Shown piece after piece: positions 23,828 to 35,394 of a stretch of DNA of 64,000 bases; the first letter of the stretch is position 1; each line of letters opens with the position of its first letter. Origin of the DNA: Aureobasidium sp. EXF-3400 (taxonomy: Eukaryota; Ascomycota; Dothideomycetes; Dothideales; Saccotheciaceae); NCBI GenBank assembly GCA_024195585.1, contig SWBL01000069.1, positions 107,711 to 171,710 on the forward strand, given 5' to 3'. The translations under genes and the position numbers were made by a program. The notes below the pieces were generated by a model. That model was not told the origin of the DNA. It was given only the letters and a program-made list of their open reading frames with translations, and searched no databases.

Positions 23828-25303
23828 CTATAACTCAAGCATATCTTCGAAGACTGAAGACACCTCGTCCTCATGGATTGTAGCAGTAATCTGATCATGA
23901 ACATCGTGCTGTCTGTCGTGTAGGTAGTCGAGCATATCATCATCGACTGGAGAGTTATCTCGCTCCACATCTGTGAAAAGATCCTCCCATTCGCTCTCGT
24001 ACTCGACATCGAGCAAGTCTTCATCCTCTTCATCGTACAGCTCTTCGAGACCCTCAGACTGACAATAATCATGACGTCCATCTTCTTCCTCAAAATTCAA
24101 GATGTCATCATTGTCTTGGCCTGATCCGGACAATGGCAAAGCTGTATCTGCAATTCGTACAGACTTGAGTTTCTTTCCAGCAGAGGGGTCACGAAGACGG
24201 CGTTGCATGAGACGCCAGAGTCTGATACTGACCGCCTGCTGTATAGACTTTGGCTCAGTATGTTGACTACTAGATGCAGCGACACATTCCTGTCGGGCAA
24301 TTTCTTTGAGCTTCTCTTTGAGCGTCATCGAATGCGCTCGTTGCAAGATTGAGTTGGACATGGCGTGGCTAATAGTGGGTAGAAAGACTGCTCTTGAAGC
24401 AAGAGCCTATGAATGGCTTGGTCAGTGTCAATTTGTGTGTTGGTGACTGTGGTCAAGACTACCTCGAGATGACCAGGGCTCCACATGGCAGGACAGATAT
24501 CATCGAGATGCTTGAAGGATGATTTTTCTGTAATCTTTGTACCCGCGAGTGTCTTTGAAGATAAATTTGTCAATGCAAGTCGAAGTGCCGCATCGATCAA
24601 ATCAATAACAAGTTCAACATTGCCGAGCTCAGCTGGTGAAGGTGAGCTAGAGTCTGTTTGACGTTCGAGTGGTGTTGAATCCTCGAAGAGCATGGAATCG
24701 TCGTTTGAAGTAGAACATGGCAAAGATGAGCTGATGTGAAGTTCTAGGTGCATTTCATCGAGGGTCCAATGCGGCAACCCCTCGGGAGGCTTGAGATGAC
24801 TAAATGGGACATCCTTACTCAGACGATGAGTAGGTGCTTTCTTTGGCGTGGCGGACGGCGGTACGGCAGTCAAGGATACAACCAGAAGACAAGTGTTTGG
24901 ACATTGTGCACGCTTGACGGTAAGTGACGGCTGAAGGTTCAATTGGGTCCATAGCTAGCAACATGTCAGCAATCAGGGTTGGTAGGGTTTTAACTTGTAT
25001 GTTCCGGGAATGAGAATTATAAAGACTGACTGCTGCACGTCGAATAGCAGTGACAAGACATTGGTTCAAAAGGATGATTTGTTGAGCGGAAGTGTTAGAT
25101 GGCCAAGTGACGTGGACGTGACTTCGTAGGTTGGTTGCCGGTGAGAGCCATATACATCCAGACTCGATGTCGGTAAGTGACGGAGTGTTAAGAGAGCAAG
25201 ACTGGAACAATGTTGAGATTGAGGCCTTGCTAGTCAGGGCGAGGTCGAGCCCAGTTGAGGGACAAGACAATCGTAGGGAACCCAAATCAAGATGGACCGG
25301 CAT
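23828..25303 (-). CDS. unknown fungal protein with acidic C-terminus (459 aa)
   Basis: Three exons on the minus strand, 25303-24995, 24954-24463 and 24406-23828. Intron 2 (56 nt, GTAGTC..CTGAC..ATAG) is well supported, joining GHLE to ALASRAV in phase 0. Intron 1 is less sure: GTTAAA to GCTAG gives only 40 nt, and a GTCAGT donor 36 nt upstream, also phase 0, would give a 76-nt intron. The first 310 residues are Ser/Thr/Leu-rich. Then comes a basic helix-rich segment (MTLKEKLKEIARQE, SIRLWRLMQRRLRD) and a strongly acidic tail (EELYDEEDEDLLDVEYESEW). No catalytic motif or membrane segment is seen. I do not recognise the family. It is divergent from the thioesterase gene with 230 bp between starts. 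Confidence 0.65.
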
Positions 25304-25533
25304 CGTGACTCATGATTCATCTCAAGGAGATATGGCATAACGTATACAGCGTGAACAGAAGGTCGGCGGTCGGGTTAAGTTGGGGAGAGATTGTGATGTC
25401 AGCGGGGAAAATCGGAGCGAGTCAGGGAAGCTAGGAAGCTACCCTCGGTGGAGTTCCGCTCCTACCTTGTACATATAATCAACATGACGCTGTTGGAGAG
25501 CTGCATTGTAGTTTCCCTATTTGTTGAATCACA

Positions 25534-26962
25534 ATGGCAAAACGATTGAGTGCTTCCTGGCTTCGTCGGCTACAACACCACACTAGACGACCCTTCTCAA
25601 CCACCCTACGCCCACAGACCGACGGTGTTTTTCGAGCCTTGACCGAAAACAGAATCCAGACTCCCTGGATCGAAGCCCTACGAGAAAAAGAGCGCGGAGG
25701 TCATGATCCTTCCAAGCCCTCTGGCAAGCCAGAGACACCCAGCGATCGCGACCTCACTCCGAAACGCATGAGCGACAGCTACCACAGCGTTGTCTTGCCT
25801 CTAGCCCGCGAACCATGGCTGCTAGATACCTATGCCAACTCCAGTGGTCATATCCGCTTGGGCACGTTGTTCATGGACCTTGATGCATTGAGTATGTCCC
25901 TTCTGAACCCACACTGCTCGAGCTCCGGCTGATACACCAATAGGTGGTGTCATTGCATACAAGCATACCGGCGACGGAGTCACGACAGTCACAGCCGCAT
26001 GTGACCGCATCGACATCAAGCATCCCTTGACAGAAATCTCCGACCTCGAGTACAGCGGACGCGTCACCTATGCCACTGGCCGCTCAAGCATGGAGATCTC
26101 ATTACAAGTCGCCAAAGCTCCAAAAGAAGGCGAGTCCGTCAAGCCAGAGGACGTCTTGTTGACATGCCAATTCACTATGGTCTCACTTGATCCCGGCACC
26201 AAGAAGCCTGTCAACATTCCCGCTATCGCCCCCGAAACAGAAGAAGAGAAGGCCATCTTTGCTCAAGGCGAAAAGAACAGCGCCCATCGCAAAGACCTCA
26301 AGAAACGCTCCCTGACCAAGCAGACTCCAAATGACGAAGAATCAGACCTCATTCACGCAATGTGGCAGAGGCAACTACAATACCATAACCCCTCCGATCC
26401 TGTGCGCAAGCCCGACAACGTCTTCGAGATGGACCAGACTCGTCTGTCCACTGCCGCCATCATGCAACCACAATACCGAAACAGACACCACTTCATGATC
26501 TTTGGTGGTTTCCTCCTCAAACAAACCTTCGAGCTCGCTTTCTGCGCCGCCGCCAGTTTCGCCCATTGTCGTCCCACCTTCGTCTCGCTCGATCCCTCGA
26601 CCTTCCAGAATCCCGTCCCCGTCGGCAGTGTTCTCTATCAGACAGCTACCGTCGTTTACACGGATCCTCCAATCGTCTCAGGCCAAGCCGATGAGCCAAC
26701 TTCAGATGGAGAGAAGGAACAAAAGTACACGAGGATCCAAGTTAGAGTCGACACAAAGGTTCGCGACGTCGAGCATGGTACTGCCAAACCTACGGGCCAG
26801 TTCAACTACACTTTCACGGTCGAGCGCGACATCAAGGTCTTGCCGAAATCGTATACCGAGTTTATGATGTACATTGATGCGCGTAGAAGAGCAATGAGGA
26901 TAAGAGAGAGTGTTGAGCACGATGCCATCGACTCTGGCGCACAGGACAGGGTAACAGAATAA
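25534..26962 (+). CDS. mitochondrial acyl-CoA thioesterase (ACOT9-like, double hotdog)
   Basis: Two exons, 25534-25891 and 25944-26962, with a 52-nt intron (GTATGT..GCTGAT..ATAG) that splits a Ser codon (LDALS-GVIAYKH), give 458 residues. Residues 1-28 are a classic presequence (MAKRLSASWLRRLQ then RRPFSTTLR). The two hotdog units cover about 85-230 and 280-435. The first contains the GHIRLGTLFMDLDALSG helix start; the second contains RHHFMIFGGFLLKQTFELAF, typical of this family. Family knowledge: these enzymes hydrolyse fatty acyl-CoA to free acid and CoA in the mitochondrial matrix. Substrate length cannot be read from the sequence. Confidence 0.88.
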
Positions 26963-27130
26963 TCTCGTGTGTGCAATGACTCCTAGTATAGAATAGTTGT
27001 ATGCAATCTACGCCCTGAGTTGCGGTCCTCACAAACTCCTTTCCCAAATGCTTGTCCTGGTATCACCTCCAAAGCCGCTCAGTCCTAGTTCCCAGTAACT
27101 CCAATACGAATGCAAGTTCCTAGCTCCTTT

Positions 27131-27405
27131 CTATTCTTCTAGTTGCCATTCAAGAGTATGGTCTTCGGAGCAGTCGGGGCAGTAGTAGTTGCCGAAGCCC
27201 TTACAGATGGCGACGTGATGCTTGCACATGTCTATACGCCTCACATCAGTGTCTTATTCTATACTTGTCATCGGTGTATCTCACCTATTGACCAAGCGTC
27301 AGATGAGTAACCAGACAAGAAGCGGTTTGTGCAGATCTCGATCGAATTGCCCCAAATAAAATAAGAATGGTTGCAGAGGTAGAACTGGTATGTGTATGTA
27401 CACAT
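27131..27405 (-). CDS. small Cys-rich protein, probable zinc binder (73 aa)
   Basis: Two exons on the minus strand, 27405-27285 and 27231-27131, with a 53-nt intron (GTGAGA..CTGAT..ATAG). The protein has seven Cys (2, 11, 25, 43, 50, 58, 61) and His at 13, 45 and 46; the end has a CPDC knuckle followed by SEDHTLEWQLEE. There is no signal peptide, so it is probably not a secreted effector; spacing suggests metal binding. Ascomycetes have many small proteins beginning MC-x-Y/F...C-x-H with unknown function, and this fits that style. An in-frame upstream start at 27465 would add 20 residues. The intron keeps a reading frame that continues Cys/His-rich on both sides, which is the main support. 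Function unknown. Confidence 0.65.
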
Positions 27406-28825
27406 GATGGACTGGATTTGTGTGGGCTTGTAGTGTAAAGGAGTGTGGTTCGTGGTGTGCAGCAAGTAGGCTCGAGGTCGGCGAGGGGGAATGGATGGAA
27501 GAGAACTGATTGAACGTTAGTGTTGACACGCAGATAGGAAGGATGATCTACCTGTTTTTTTGACCAGCAGAGATGACGAAAGGACAAAGACACAAAGGGA
27601 TCGTTGGACACACGATTATAGGACAAGAAAAGAAAGAGAGGAGACAGAGAGTTAGGTACGAACCCGATATATACCAACGGAGATTAGACTCTCCCCGTCA
27701 CTACCCTCACCGTCTGATTCTCTGTCCTTCTACTCAGCAGTCTGACTCACTCCATCAAGGTTATCTCCAATCTCTAAGGCCTTCGGTCCATTGTTTCCGG
27801 TCTGCCGAAAGCCTACCGGCGGATTGTACATACGCATGTGCCTGGTTACCGCTTCTGAAACAAAGGACGCTTTTGGACCCTGGAACATTTCCCTCTCTTC
27901 CTCCCAAAGTTTGTTCCAGACCTTTTTCCGTATCCTTTGTTTAGTGCTCGAAACCATTGAGAGATAAGAATGTTCTTTGTTATACTCTACAGTCTCTTCA
28001 TCACGACAATCAGTTGTACACTACATACTCCTTATGTGGTTGCGTATCTTGTGCAAATATTTCCCCGGTTTTGGCGTTTATCAAGGTTGTTTGCTTTCTG
28101 TTCTCGGCGATAACGCTTTTATCCTTTCTCTTCTTATCGTGTACAGTGACTTCGGCAATCTTCGGGAAGTTTGGAAAGATAAGGAACGTTTTGTGCTTTT
28201 TGCATCGTGCCGAGTTCGGAAGGAACGGCCTGGCTGTTTTCTTAAGAACATTGGATACAAAAGAGAAAACGTCCTTTTGTTTGCTCTATTGTTCAAGAAA
28301 GGTCTAGATCTTATGATACTATCTTGTATCCTGTAAACGCCTCTTGGGTTATCGAGAATGTTGGAGCTATGGAATGTTTCCATTCATGCAGTGCAGGTAC
28401 AAAAGATAGCTTAGGCACTCCCGCGTTTGATCGTCCCGCAGCCGAAGGTTCCCAACATCATTGAGAATTCAATTCGACAAGCAGGATGTTCAACACAACA
28501 TTGGAAGTTTTGAATGAAGACAGCATTCTATGATGAAAAGAGTATAGAAGAAGTATGAGAATGCAAGCATATGCGCCAGATTTGGCGATAAGGGGATAAA
28601 GCAAGACCGAAAATCGAGAACCGCCTAAGCGACAAGCTCCAAACGCCATGCCAAAACCAGTCGTCTTTTTGTGGCTAAAAGACCGTCCCAGCGAGATGCT
28701 CATAATACAGCCGTCGCCTGCATCAGATACCTTGCCATCAACAATCTCTTTGCTGCTCAGTTGATCCTACGTGCTCTCTGCTCCGCAATCAATCTCCATT
28801 CCTGCTTTACTCTGTCGTCCACATA
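27406..28825. other. intergenic, 1.4 kb
   Basis: Upstream region of the Cys-rich gene and 3' flank of LST8, both on the minus strand. Overlapping plus-strand frames at 27957-28336 are T-rich and lack any domain or consistent codon use. I see no gene. Confidence 0.5.
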
Positions 28826-30002
28826 CTATCTGGTCTCCGAGTAATCATTAAGTGCCACACAGACCGCTCCACGGTGATGTCCATTGTATTGTCTGATGAC
28901 TTGCTTAGAGCTCAACTCCCACAGCCGCGCATAGTGATCGCTACAAGCCGTCACCAAGTAGGCACTGTCTGCACTGAAGGCGCAGTCCCAAACCCAACGT
29001 TGATGACCGTCGAGTTCTTGCTCGAGCTCAAATGCACTGTTATCCTTGTCTCCAGGTCCAGAGGCAATGGCGTTGTGATTTGACAGGTCGACTGACCAGA
29101 TACGTGCTGTATGGTCTGCAGAGCAAGTGGCCAGATGGCGAACGTCGGGAGATAGCAGGACGCGTGTGATGTATGTGTTGTGAGCGTTGAATTTTGTGAC
29201 TGGCACAAGCGTCGTCACATCCTTGGCTGTGATGATACGCCAAACATACACAGAGCCGATTTGGCTGTTGCTGACGGCGGCGCAGAGAAGAGAGCCATCA
29301 GATGCGACAGTCACCGAAGCGACAGACTTGTCCTCTTCCGGAATCAATTGATGTGAGCATTTGTTCTCTGCGAGGTCCCAGATTCGTACGTTGCCACCCC
29401 TGTCGCAGCTGATGAGCTCGCCCTGGTTAGGATGGATAACCACGTCGTTGACAGGAACACCGTGGCTGTAGTTACGCTGAACGTGACCGGTTCGTGTGTC
29501 CCAAATTTTCACTGTGCCATCCTCAGAACTTGTTACCATCCATTTACCCTCGCAGTGAAAAGCAAGTCCAGTGATATTGTTGGTATGTCCCTCAAAAGTC
29601 AAGACGGCAGCAGGATTCGTAGATTTGATGTCGTAGAGCTTCACGGTATGATGTCCAGCAGCAGCAAGAAAACGCTTATCTGGGGAAATGCACAAGCGGT
29701 TGACCTGTGAATCTGGATGGGGGATTGTTCGGCTGCATATGCCTGAGAGTGCCTCCCAGAATCTGGTGACGAATGTGTGTCAGTCCTGGCACATTTGTGG
29801 CGCAATTCAAGACAGATCACGCTCCTTTCGAGCTTGACAAGAGGCTGCCGGTGCGCCATGTGACAAAGAAATGCAAGTTCTTGTGAGGCGTATGCACACA
29901 CTTACCTGATGGTATGGTCATAGCCAGCTATAAGTGGTCAGCTGTATGCAAATTGCAACCAATTTATAGGCAAACAATACCTGTACATAGAATGACACTC
30001 AT
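28826..30002 (-). CDS. LST8: Lst8/mLST8, WD40 subunit of TORC1 and TORC2
   Basis: Three exons on the minus strand, 30002-29981, 29927-29906 and 29762-28826, giving 326 residues. The first two coding exons are each only 22 nt. They encode MSVILCTAGYDHTIR, which then continues into RFWEALSGICSRTI, the exact start expected for this family. Introns are 53 and 143 nt. Seven WD40 repeats fill the protein, for example MVTSSEDGTVKIWDTRTG, NQGELISCDRGGNVRIWDL, HLATCSADHTARIWS and LVTACSDHYARLWEL. The end GHHRGAVCVALND is also diagnostic. Lst8 forms a beta-propeller that binds and stabilises the TOR kinase domain in both complexes. The tail SETR is a short extension. Confidence 0.95.
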
Positions 30003-30394
30003 AGTGGTGGCTTATTTGATTCGCGAGACGACAAATGTGGTGGGGACTTCCGCGATGAACGCGCAGAGTGCGCGTGGATGTTGAGAGCTTTGCTGACCAC
30101 CAGTGTCCGTATTGCAGACTGCTGTACTATCCAGGTATTACTTTGCTGTTTTGGTAACGTTTTGATGATATTGTGATGGTTGCAGGTGTGATATGCAGAT
30201 GGATGTTCTAGAAGACAGAGGCAGAAGGTGTGCATGATCAAAGCCTCCACGTCGTCGGCTGTCGGCCGTAGCTTCCCGATGGACAGGGTCACATAAATCC
30301 ACATGGTTGAGAAGCTCATTTGTCGTAGCAATATCCTTTGGACATCGTTGAAATTCATCATGGTTTGCATGGGCTCACGGACTATAAACTTTAT
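30003..30394. promoter_or_regulatory. gap between ELP1 stop and LST8 start
   Basis: 392 bp holding the LST8 promoter and the ELP1 3' end. A minus-strand frame at 29999-30370 overlaps it but has no recognisable domain. Confidence 0.4.
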
Positions 30395-33300
30395 CTAACC
30401 AAGTAACGAAAGTCTAGAGAAAGCCTTGACTACTGGCGGTTCTCGCTTGGTCTGATTCGCCTCCATGGCATCGAAGAACACAGCTTGGCCACCAGCCGTG
30501 AGCCTACCAGCCTCATCCTCCCCATTGACCTCGCCTGATTCGACATTGGGAGGTTGCGTCGGCTTGACCTGGAATACTTCAGGAATGCAAATCTTACACA
30601 ACTCGACGACTTCAGCCATGGCATTTTCCACTGCGACAGCACGCTCTCTCATCGCTCTCCTCATCAGTCCTTCGACCAGACGGGTAACCTCCTCACTAAC
30701 GCTGTTTGAGCGTTCTATGAGACGTCCAATCGAGTTGACAATATACTCTTCCTCGTACACACTGCCCTTCTTACCTCTAGCTCGCTTGCGCTCTTCACGT
30801 CGACGGTTCTTCGACGTCTTGCGTGTCGCGTTGGAGGCAAGAGTGCCAGTACTGCGGTTTGTGTAGCGGGTCATGAAAGTACCAGCCGAAGTGGTAGCTT
30901 CGGTCGGTGCGAGCGAGATGTTGTCAGGAATATCTGGTCCATCTGCAGGAACACCTCCAAAGAAGGCGAGCGGATCTTCTTCCTTCTTTTGCCTCAGCTC
31001 TCTCAGTCGCGGTACCTGAGCATTAAGCTGGCCCTTCATCTCTGCGAGAAGCTCTGTCATGCTTGCAGAACCCTCTACAAGACCCGGGTCAATGACCTCT
31101 GCAATGAGCTCTGCTCGTCGTCTCAGGCCAACGACTCGAATAGCTTCCGCGTAGTGGTACCCCTTGCACAAGCATTTGATGGCGCCCTCGATATCATTGA
31201 GATAGTCAAGATGAACCGTTGCTGCGTCGTAATGCTCTTTTGACTCTGTAAGTGCTTCGGCGAAAGCCTCACCCACAGCCACAAGCTCATCTTCGGGCAG
31301 AGGTATAAGAGTGGCTGACGAAAGACACTCGCGCCACTCATTTCCAGATCGGTAAGCCTCGAACGCCAAGCTGTACTCGCCGAGATATTCGTAGGCGATA
31401 CCTGCCTCCTTGTAGCGGTTGCGGCTATTCAGGTAGTCGGCATTCAACTTCATGATCTCATTCAATCGCTGAGCCTGGTATCTGTAGAGATGCATGGCAT
31501 CACTGTAGAGCTCGTGCTTAGCCATGTAGGTCTTGAGTTCGTCGAATTCATCCATGGTGAACAGATGACCAAGAGCCTTGTTGTGCTTCTTCAAGTCGTG
31601 GTCGATCGTGAATTGTCTACGAAGTGGCTGCATCTTACCAAGGCCTTGAACGTATGGAAGATACTCTCGCGGATCCTTCTGTGACTGCTGAGCGATGAGC
31701 AATGCAACGTCAAGGTCGTACAGGCCAAGAGCATGATCATAGAGCTGGTTGACATCGGCAAGGAAACAAATGTGTTCAACTGCGCGTTCGACCAAATCAG
31801 GTTGCTCTTCGCGCAACTTCGCGATCAGAGACAGGCCAGCATCAAGATCAGGAGGCAACTTGCACACGTGCGCGGTGATGATGTTTTGTAAGTGAGTGGA
31901 TGTTCGGTTTCGCAGTACGTCCAAGAAAGCGTCGCAGACTCTGTTGATCTTGGAGCTTTGAGGCTCAACACGGTTCTCTTGAGTCTCATTCGGGCTGTCA
32001 CCGTGCAGACCCAGCTTCGGGGCGTTTAGTGTCTCTTTGTACATAGTCTCTGCAACATCATCATCCCTGGGACTTGTCAGTTGGGCTTTCCAAGCTTTCT
32101 TGCAAATGACTTACCGTAGTTGCGAGAGGAACAGGTCAATGTGTTCGGCTTTTTTGAGTTGCTTGCAGAACAACAGAACGTTGGCCATGAATTGCTGTGG
32201 TGCATAGTCGTGGAGAATGTTCATATCAACTCTCTGGCCGCGGCAAGCGAAGAAGGCAGTCTTATAGTCTTTGGCACTGATGCTCCTACGAATACCAGCG
32301 AGAACCAGAGCACGTGGGTAGATTGTCTCCAAATTGCCTCTTGGCATTTGGAGGATAAGAGAGAAAGTCGTAGGCATGACTGCCACTAGCTTTGCACCTC
32401 TCTCGATGCTACGGCAACGTTCGTCCTTCTCAGGCTCGTCCTGGGGCATTTCTAGATCACCTTGGTGGAGATGGACGAACTTGAGCAGATGTTGAGTTGT
32501 AGTAAAGATGAGATGAGCAGGAGTAGTCAAGAATGAGGTGCAGTTGCGGACCTGAAGACACTCCTGTGCCTCCAAATCACCCGAAGACTTGCGGTAACCA
32601 TACAAGGTACCGCCAGCCGTGAGGCCAAACACAATCGTCGTTTCGTCATCCCTCCAGACCTCGGTCCAAGGGCAGTGTACTGGGAGTTTGGCGAGTAGCG
32701 AAGAAGAAGCGGCAGTCCCGAGCTCATACACGCCACCACGCGCATCCTCGAAGCAGGTACTTGAGAAGTCTACAGCGGCAAACAGAGAACTGGCACCGGA
32801 GCTCAGTTCACCGGATTCGAAGGCTTCATCGTCAGAAACCTTTAGCTCGATGATGCTATCGGCTTGGGTGTTTGGCTCGCTGCAGAGCACTGAGATGGTG
32901 TCTTCTCCAGAGAATGCAACTTGGCGAGGGATCTGCCCTGCCATTGATGCCCCACGCAGGAGTTTAGGTTGTTGGAACGGCCTGACACTGTAGTCAAGCT
33001 CATAAAATGAAACGGCATGCTGATGCAGTACTGCAATCTTGGTTGCCGATTGGTTAACAGCAACATCGATGGCATTGGCACCTAGCTCTAGCTCCGCAAA
33101 AGCCATGGGTGGTGGTACATTGGCTACCCTGAGCGGCGTAATCTTGAGATTAAGGCCGTCGATGACGGACGTAAGACCTAGGTCGTGTGGCGGTGTTGTC
33201 GAGCTCTTTGGTACTGTGAATACATATGAGAGCATCTGCAGGGAATCTAGTATTTACGTTAGTAACCGACTATCCAGAATCGAGAAGGAGCTCAACGTAC

Positions 33301-34429
33301 TACCGGACGAGGCAGAAAGATAGAGTGGCTTTTCGGGGTGCCAAGCTGTACGGACTGGGAGTGATTCTGCTTCTGTTGTGACATCGACGAATATCTCCTG
33401 CTTAAGATAGTAGTGATAGTTGCCCATAGTCCAGAGTTGCACTCTGTCCTTAAAGGAAACAGCCAGGACGGTAGAGTCGCTGTTCCAAGCAAGAGTGATA
33501 GCACTAGCCCAGCTCTCCATGTCCTCTGCGGATAGGCGGAGTGAAAATTCACCATGACGCAAGCCATTGCGCTCAAAGAAGACCACGTCCACACGGTCAG
33601 ATCGACGCTGTATACCAGCCATGAGGTTTCCAGCAGGTCTCCAACTCAAAGCGCCTTCGAGCCCATCTACAGGCTCACCGACACTGTCTAGCACACCTTC
33701 TCGCGAGTAAACTCTGATCATTCGTCGCTTTCCATCTTGAACAGAGTTGACAGCCAGATAAGCACCATCTCCACGCCAGCTGATGGTAGTCTGCATTTGA
33801 TCCATAGAACTAAGCTGACCTTCATCAACATGCTCTGGCACGGTTGGATCTTTGAGAGCTTTGGCTCTCTTTCCTTGGAACTGCGTCTCGCGCTTTCCCC
33901 ATCCAACGGAGACGTGAGCAGAAACTTGAACATCTTCGGGAGAAAGAGTGACGTTGGCGATACTTTCGAAATCGCGGGTCATGAGAATCAGAGTCTTGGC
34001 GCGAGTGCTAATGGCCAGCAGTTCCTCGTCGGGTGACCATGCAGCAGCAGCAATGCCTTCGTCGACCGAGCCAACAATTTCGATAAGGTCCTCTCCAGGC
34101 AGTGGCTCCTCTCTGACAATGACAATATCGCCACCAGCCAAGATCAAGCAAATAGTAGCAGTGTCGGCAAAGTATTGTAACGACAAGATTCTGTCCACAG
34201 GAATATCTGGCAAAGGGCTAGGAGCATCCCATGAAGCAATTTGCTTTGCATCGTGAGCAGAGTAACAATCCTTGGCTAGGCGTCTGAGTTCAATGACGGG
34301 GCTAGAAGACGAAGGACCAAAAGCAGCAATAACTCCATCGGTAGCAGGATCCCAGGTAGTAGCAGTCGGCGGCAGAGAGTCAGTGGGGAACTCGACCAGG
34401 GAATGCCTCGAATTCTGTAGGTTTCGCAT
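30395..34429 (-). CDS. ELP1: Elongator complex subunit Elp1 (IKI3)
   Basis: Three exons on the minus strand, 34429-33304, 33246-32115 and 32066-30395, give 1309 residues. Introns are 57 nt and 48 nt. The start MRNLQNSRHSLVEF is typical of Elp1. The N-terminal two-thirds form two WD40-type propellers (for example TTISWRGDGAYLAVNS, GNLMAGIQRRSDRVDVVFFE). The C-terminal third is TPR-like helical (EAGIAYEYLGEYSLAFEAYR, DIEGAIKCLCKGYHYAEAIR). A basic patch NRRREERKRARGKKGS matches the tRNA-binding region of the family, followed by the dimerisation helices. Elongator adds the carboxymethyl group at U34 of tRNA wobble positions, and Elp1 is its scaffold. The ORF stays open upstream of the chosen ATG by 19 codons (34486), which is probably leader. 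Confidence 0.95.
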
Positions 34430-34732
34430 GATTTGATGTGTTATGTTACAAGCATTGAATGTACAATTGATGGTCAGCAGCTTCAAAAAATTCTGGGAGC
34501 CGGGGCTAGCGCGCTTTTCATGCCGAGAGCTGCTGTGAGCGTCAAGCTCAGATGGATGTCACGACACGCAATTCGGGAGAGGCACGAAAGAGGTTTGGGA
34601 TACATAAAAACAAATTCAGAGACGTGTTCGGGATTCAGAGTCACTATTATATACATCCGACGGGACGGGCCAGCGTTTTGAGAATGGCTTCAAAGCCAGG
34701 CCAATGTATGTAGTCCATCCACCGCGATACGT

Positions 34733-35087
34733 CTATTGGTTCTTCATGGTCTGCCAGACTGTTTGAATCGTGAGTACTCGGACGATGGAAGGGGGGATGT
34801 TTGGGGCGATTGATTTACCAGCAACACCGAAGGGAAGGAAGAAACCAGTGGCTAAGAGGATGTTAGCTTCAAGGACGAGGCTATGGCTCTTTGGGATCAG
34901 ACTCACCCATGAAGCCCCAGAATCTGATGGCGAAGAACTTGGTCAAGGGGTTGAAGGGCAAGTTGCTGCGAGGGCCCTCGGGGTAGTGGTAGGGACTGGC
35001 AAGTTGCATGCGAGTCGAGGAGAAGCCACGACGGGCGACGATCTGGTTGGCCACGGTGGGCATGCGCATGGCGGATCTGGACAACAT
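34733..35087 (-). CDS. COX8: cytochrome c oxidase subunit Cox8 (COX7C family)
   Basis: Three exons on the minus strand, 35087-34907, 34851-34819 and 34758-34733, give 79 residues. The last two exons are only 33 and 26 nt; introns are 55 and 60 nt. Residues 1-28 are a mitochondrial presequence (MLSRSAMRMPTVANQIVARR, then GFSSTR). The mature part has SPYHYPEGPRSNLPFNP, then one membrane helix spanning the exon joins (FAIRFWGFMATGFFLPFGVAV) and the end WQTMKNQ. This layout is that of yeast Cox8/mammalian COX7C, a single-span subunit of complex IV in the inner membrane. A longer in-frame start at 35261 is possible but would spoil the presequence. Divergent from MTR4. Confidence 0.92.
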
Positions 35088-35394
35088 CTGGACGGTGCTT
35101 GTCAATTGAGGAGTTCTGGAGCGACTGGAGGGCGAGACGTACGGTGACGGAGTGTGTGATTGAGTGGAGATGCTGGAGAGATTCAATTGCTCGATGTGTC
35201 GCTGCTCACCCGACAGCGACGCCCAGCGGCCATGATGCCGGCGAAAGTGCGGAAGGCGCGTCATGCAGCCAATCACGTTGCGTACAGCTCTTGCCGCCAA
35301 AGCCCATCTATCGCATCCAAAGCTCGACTTTTTTCGTTCCTACAAGTCGCAATAGCAACCCATCGCTACCGCCGCCTCCGTCCGTGAGCCCACC
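35088..35394. promoter_or_regulatory. bidirectional promoter of COX8 and MTR4, with CCAAT box
   Basis: 307 bp between divergent starts. A CCAAT is present at 35269-35273 (gcagccaatcacg) on the plus strand, about 182 bp upstream of COX8 and 122 bp upstream of MTR4. CCAAT boxes bound by the HAP complex commonly control respiratory genes in fungi; use here is inference. Confidence 0.4.

Noticed and set aside
30395..35087. ELP1, LST8 and COX8 on one strand taken as a co-regulated cluster
   Set aside because: Each gene has its own spacer of 300-390 bp and the functions (tRNA modification, TOR, respiration) do not form a pathway; adjacency alone is not evidence.
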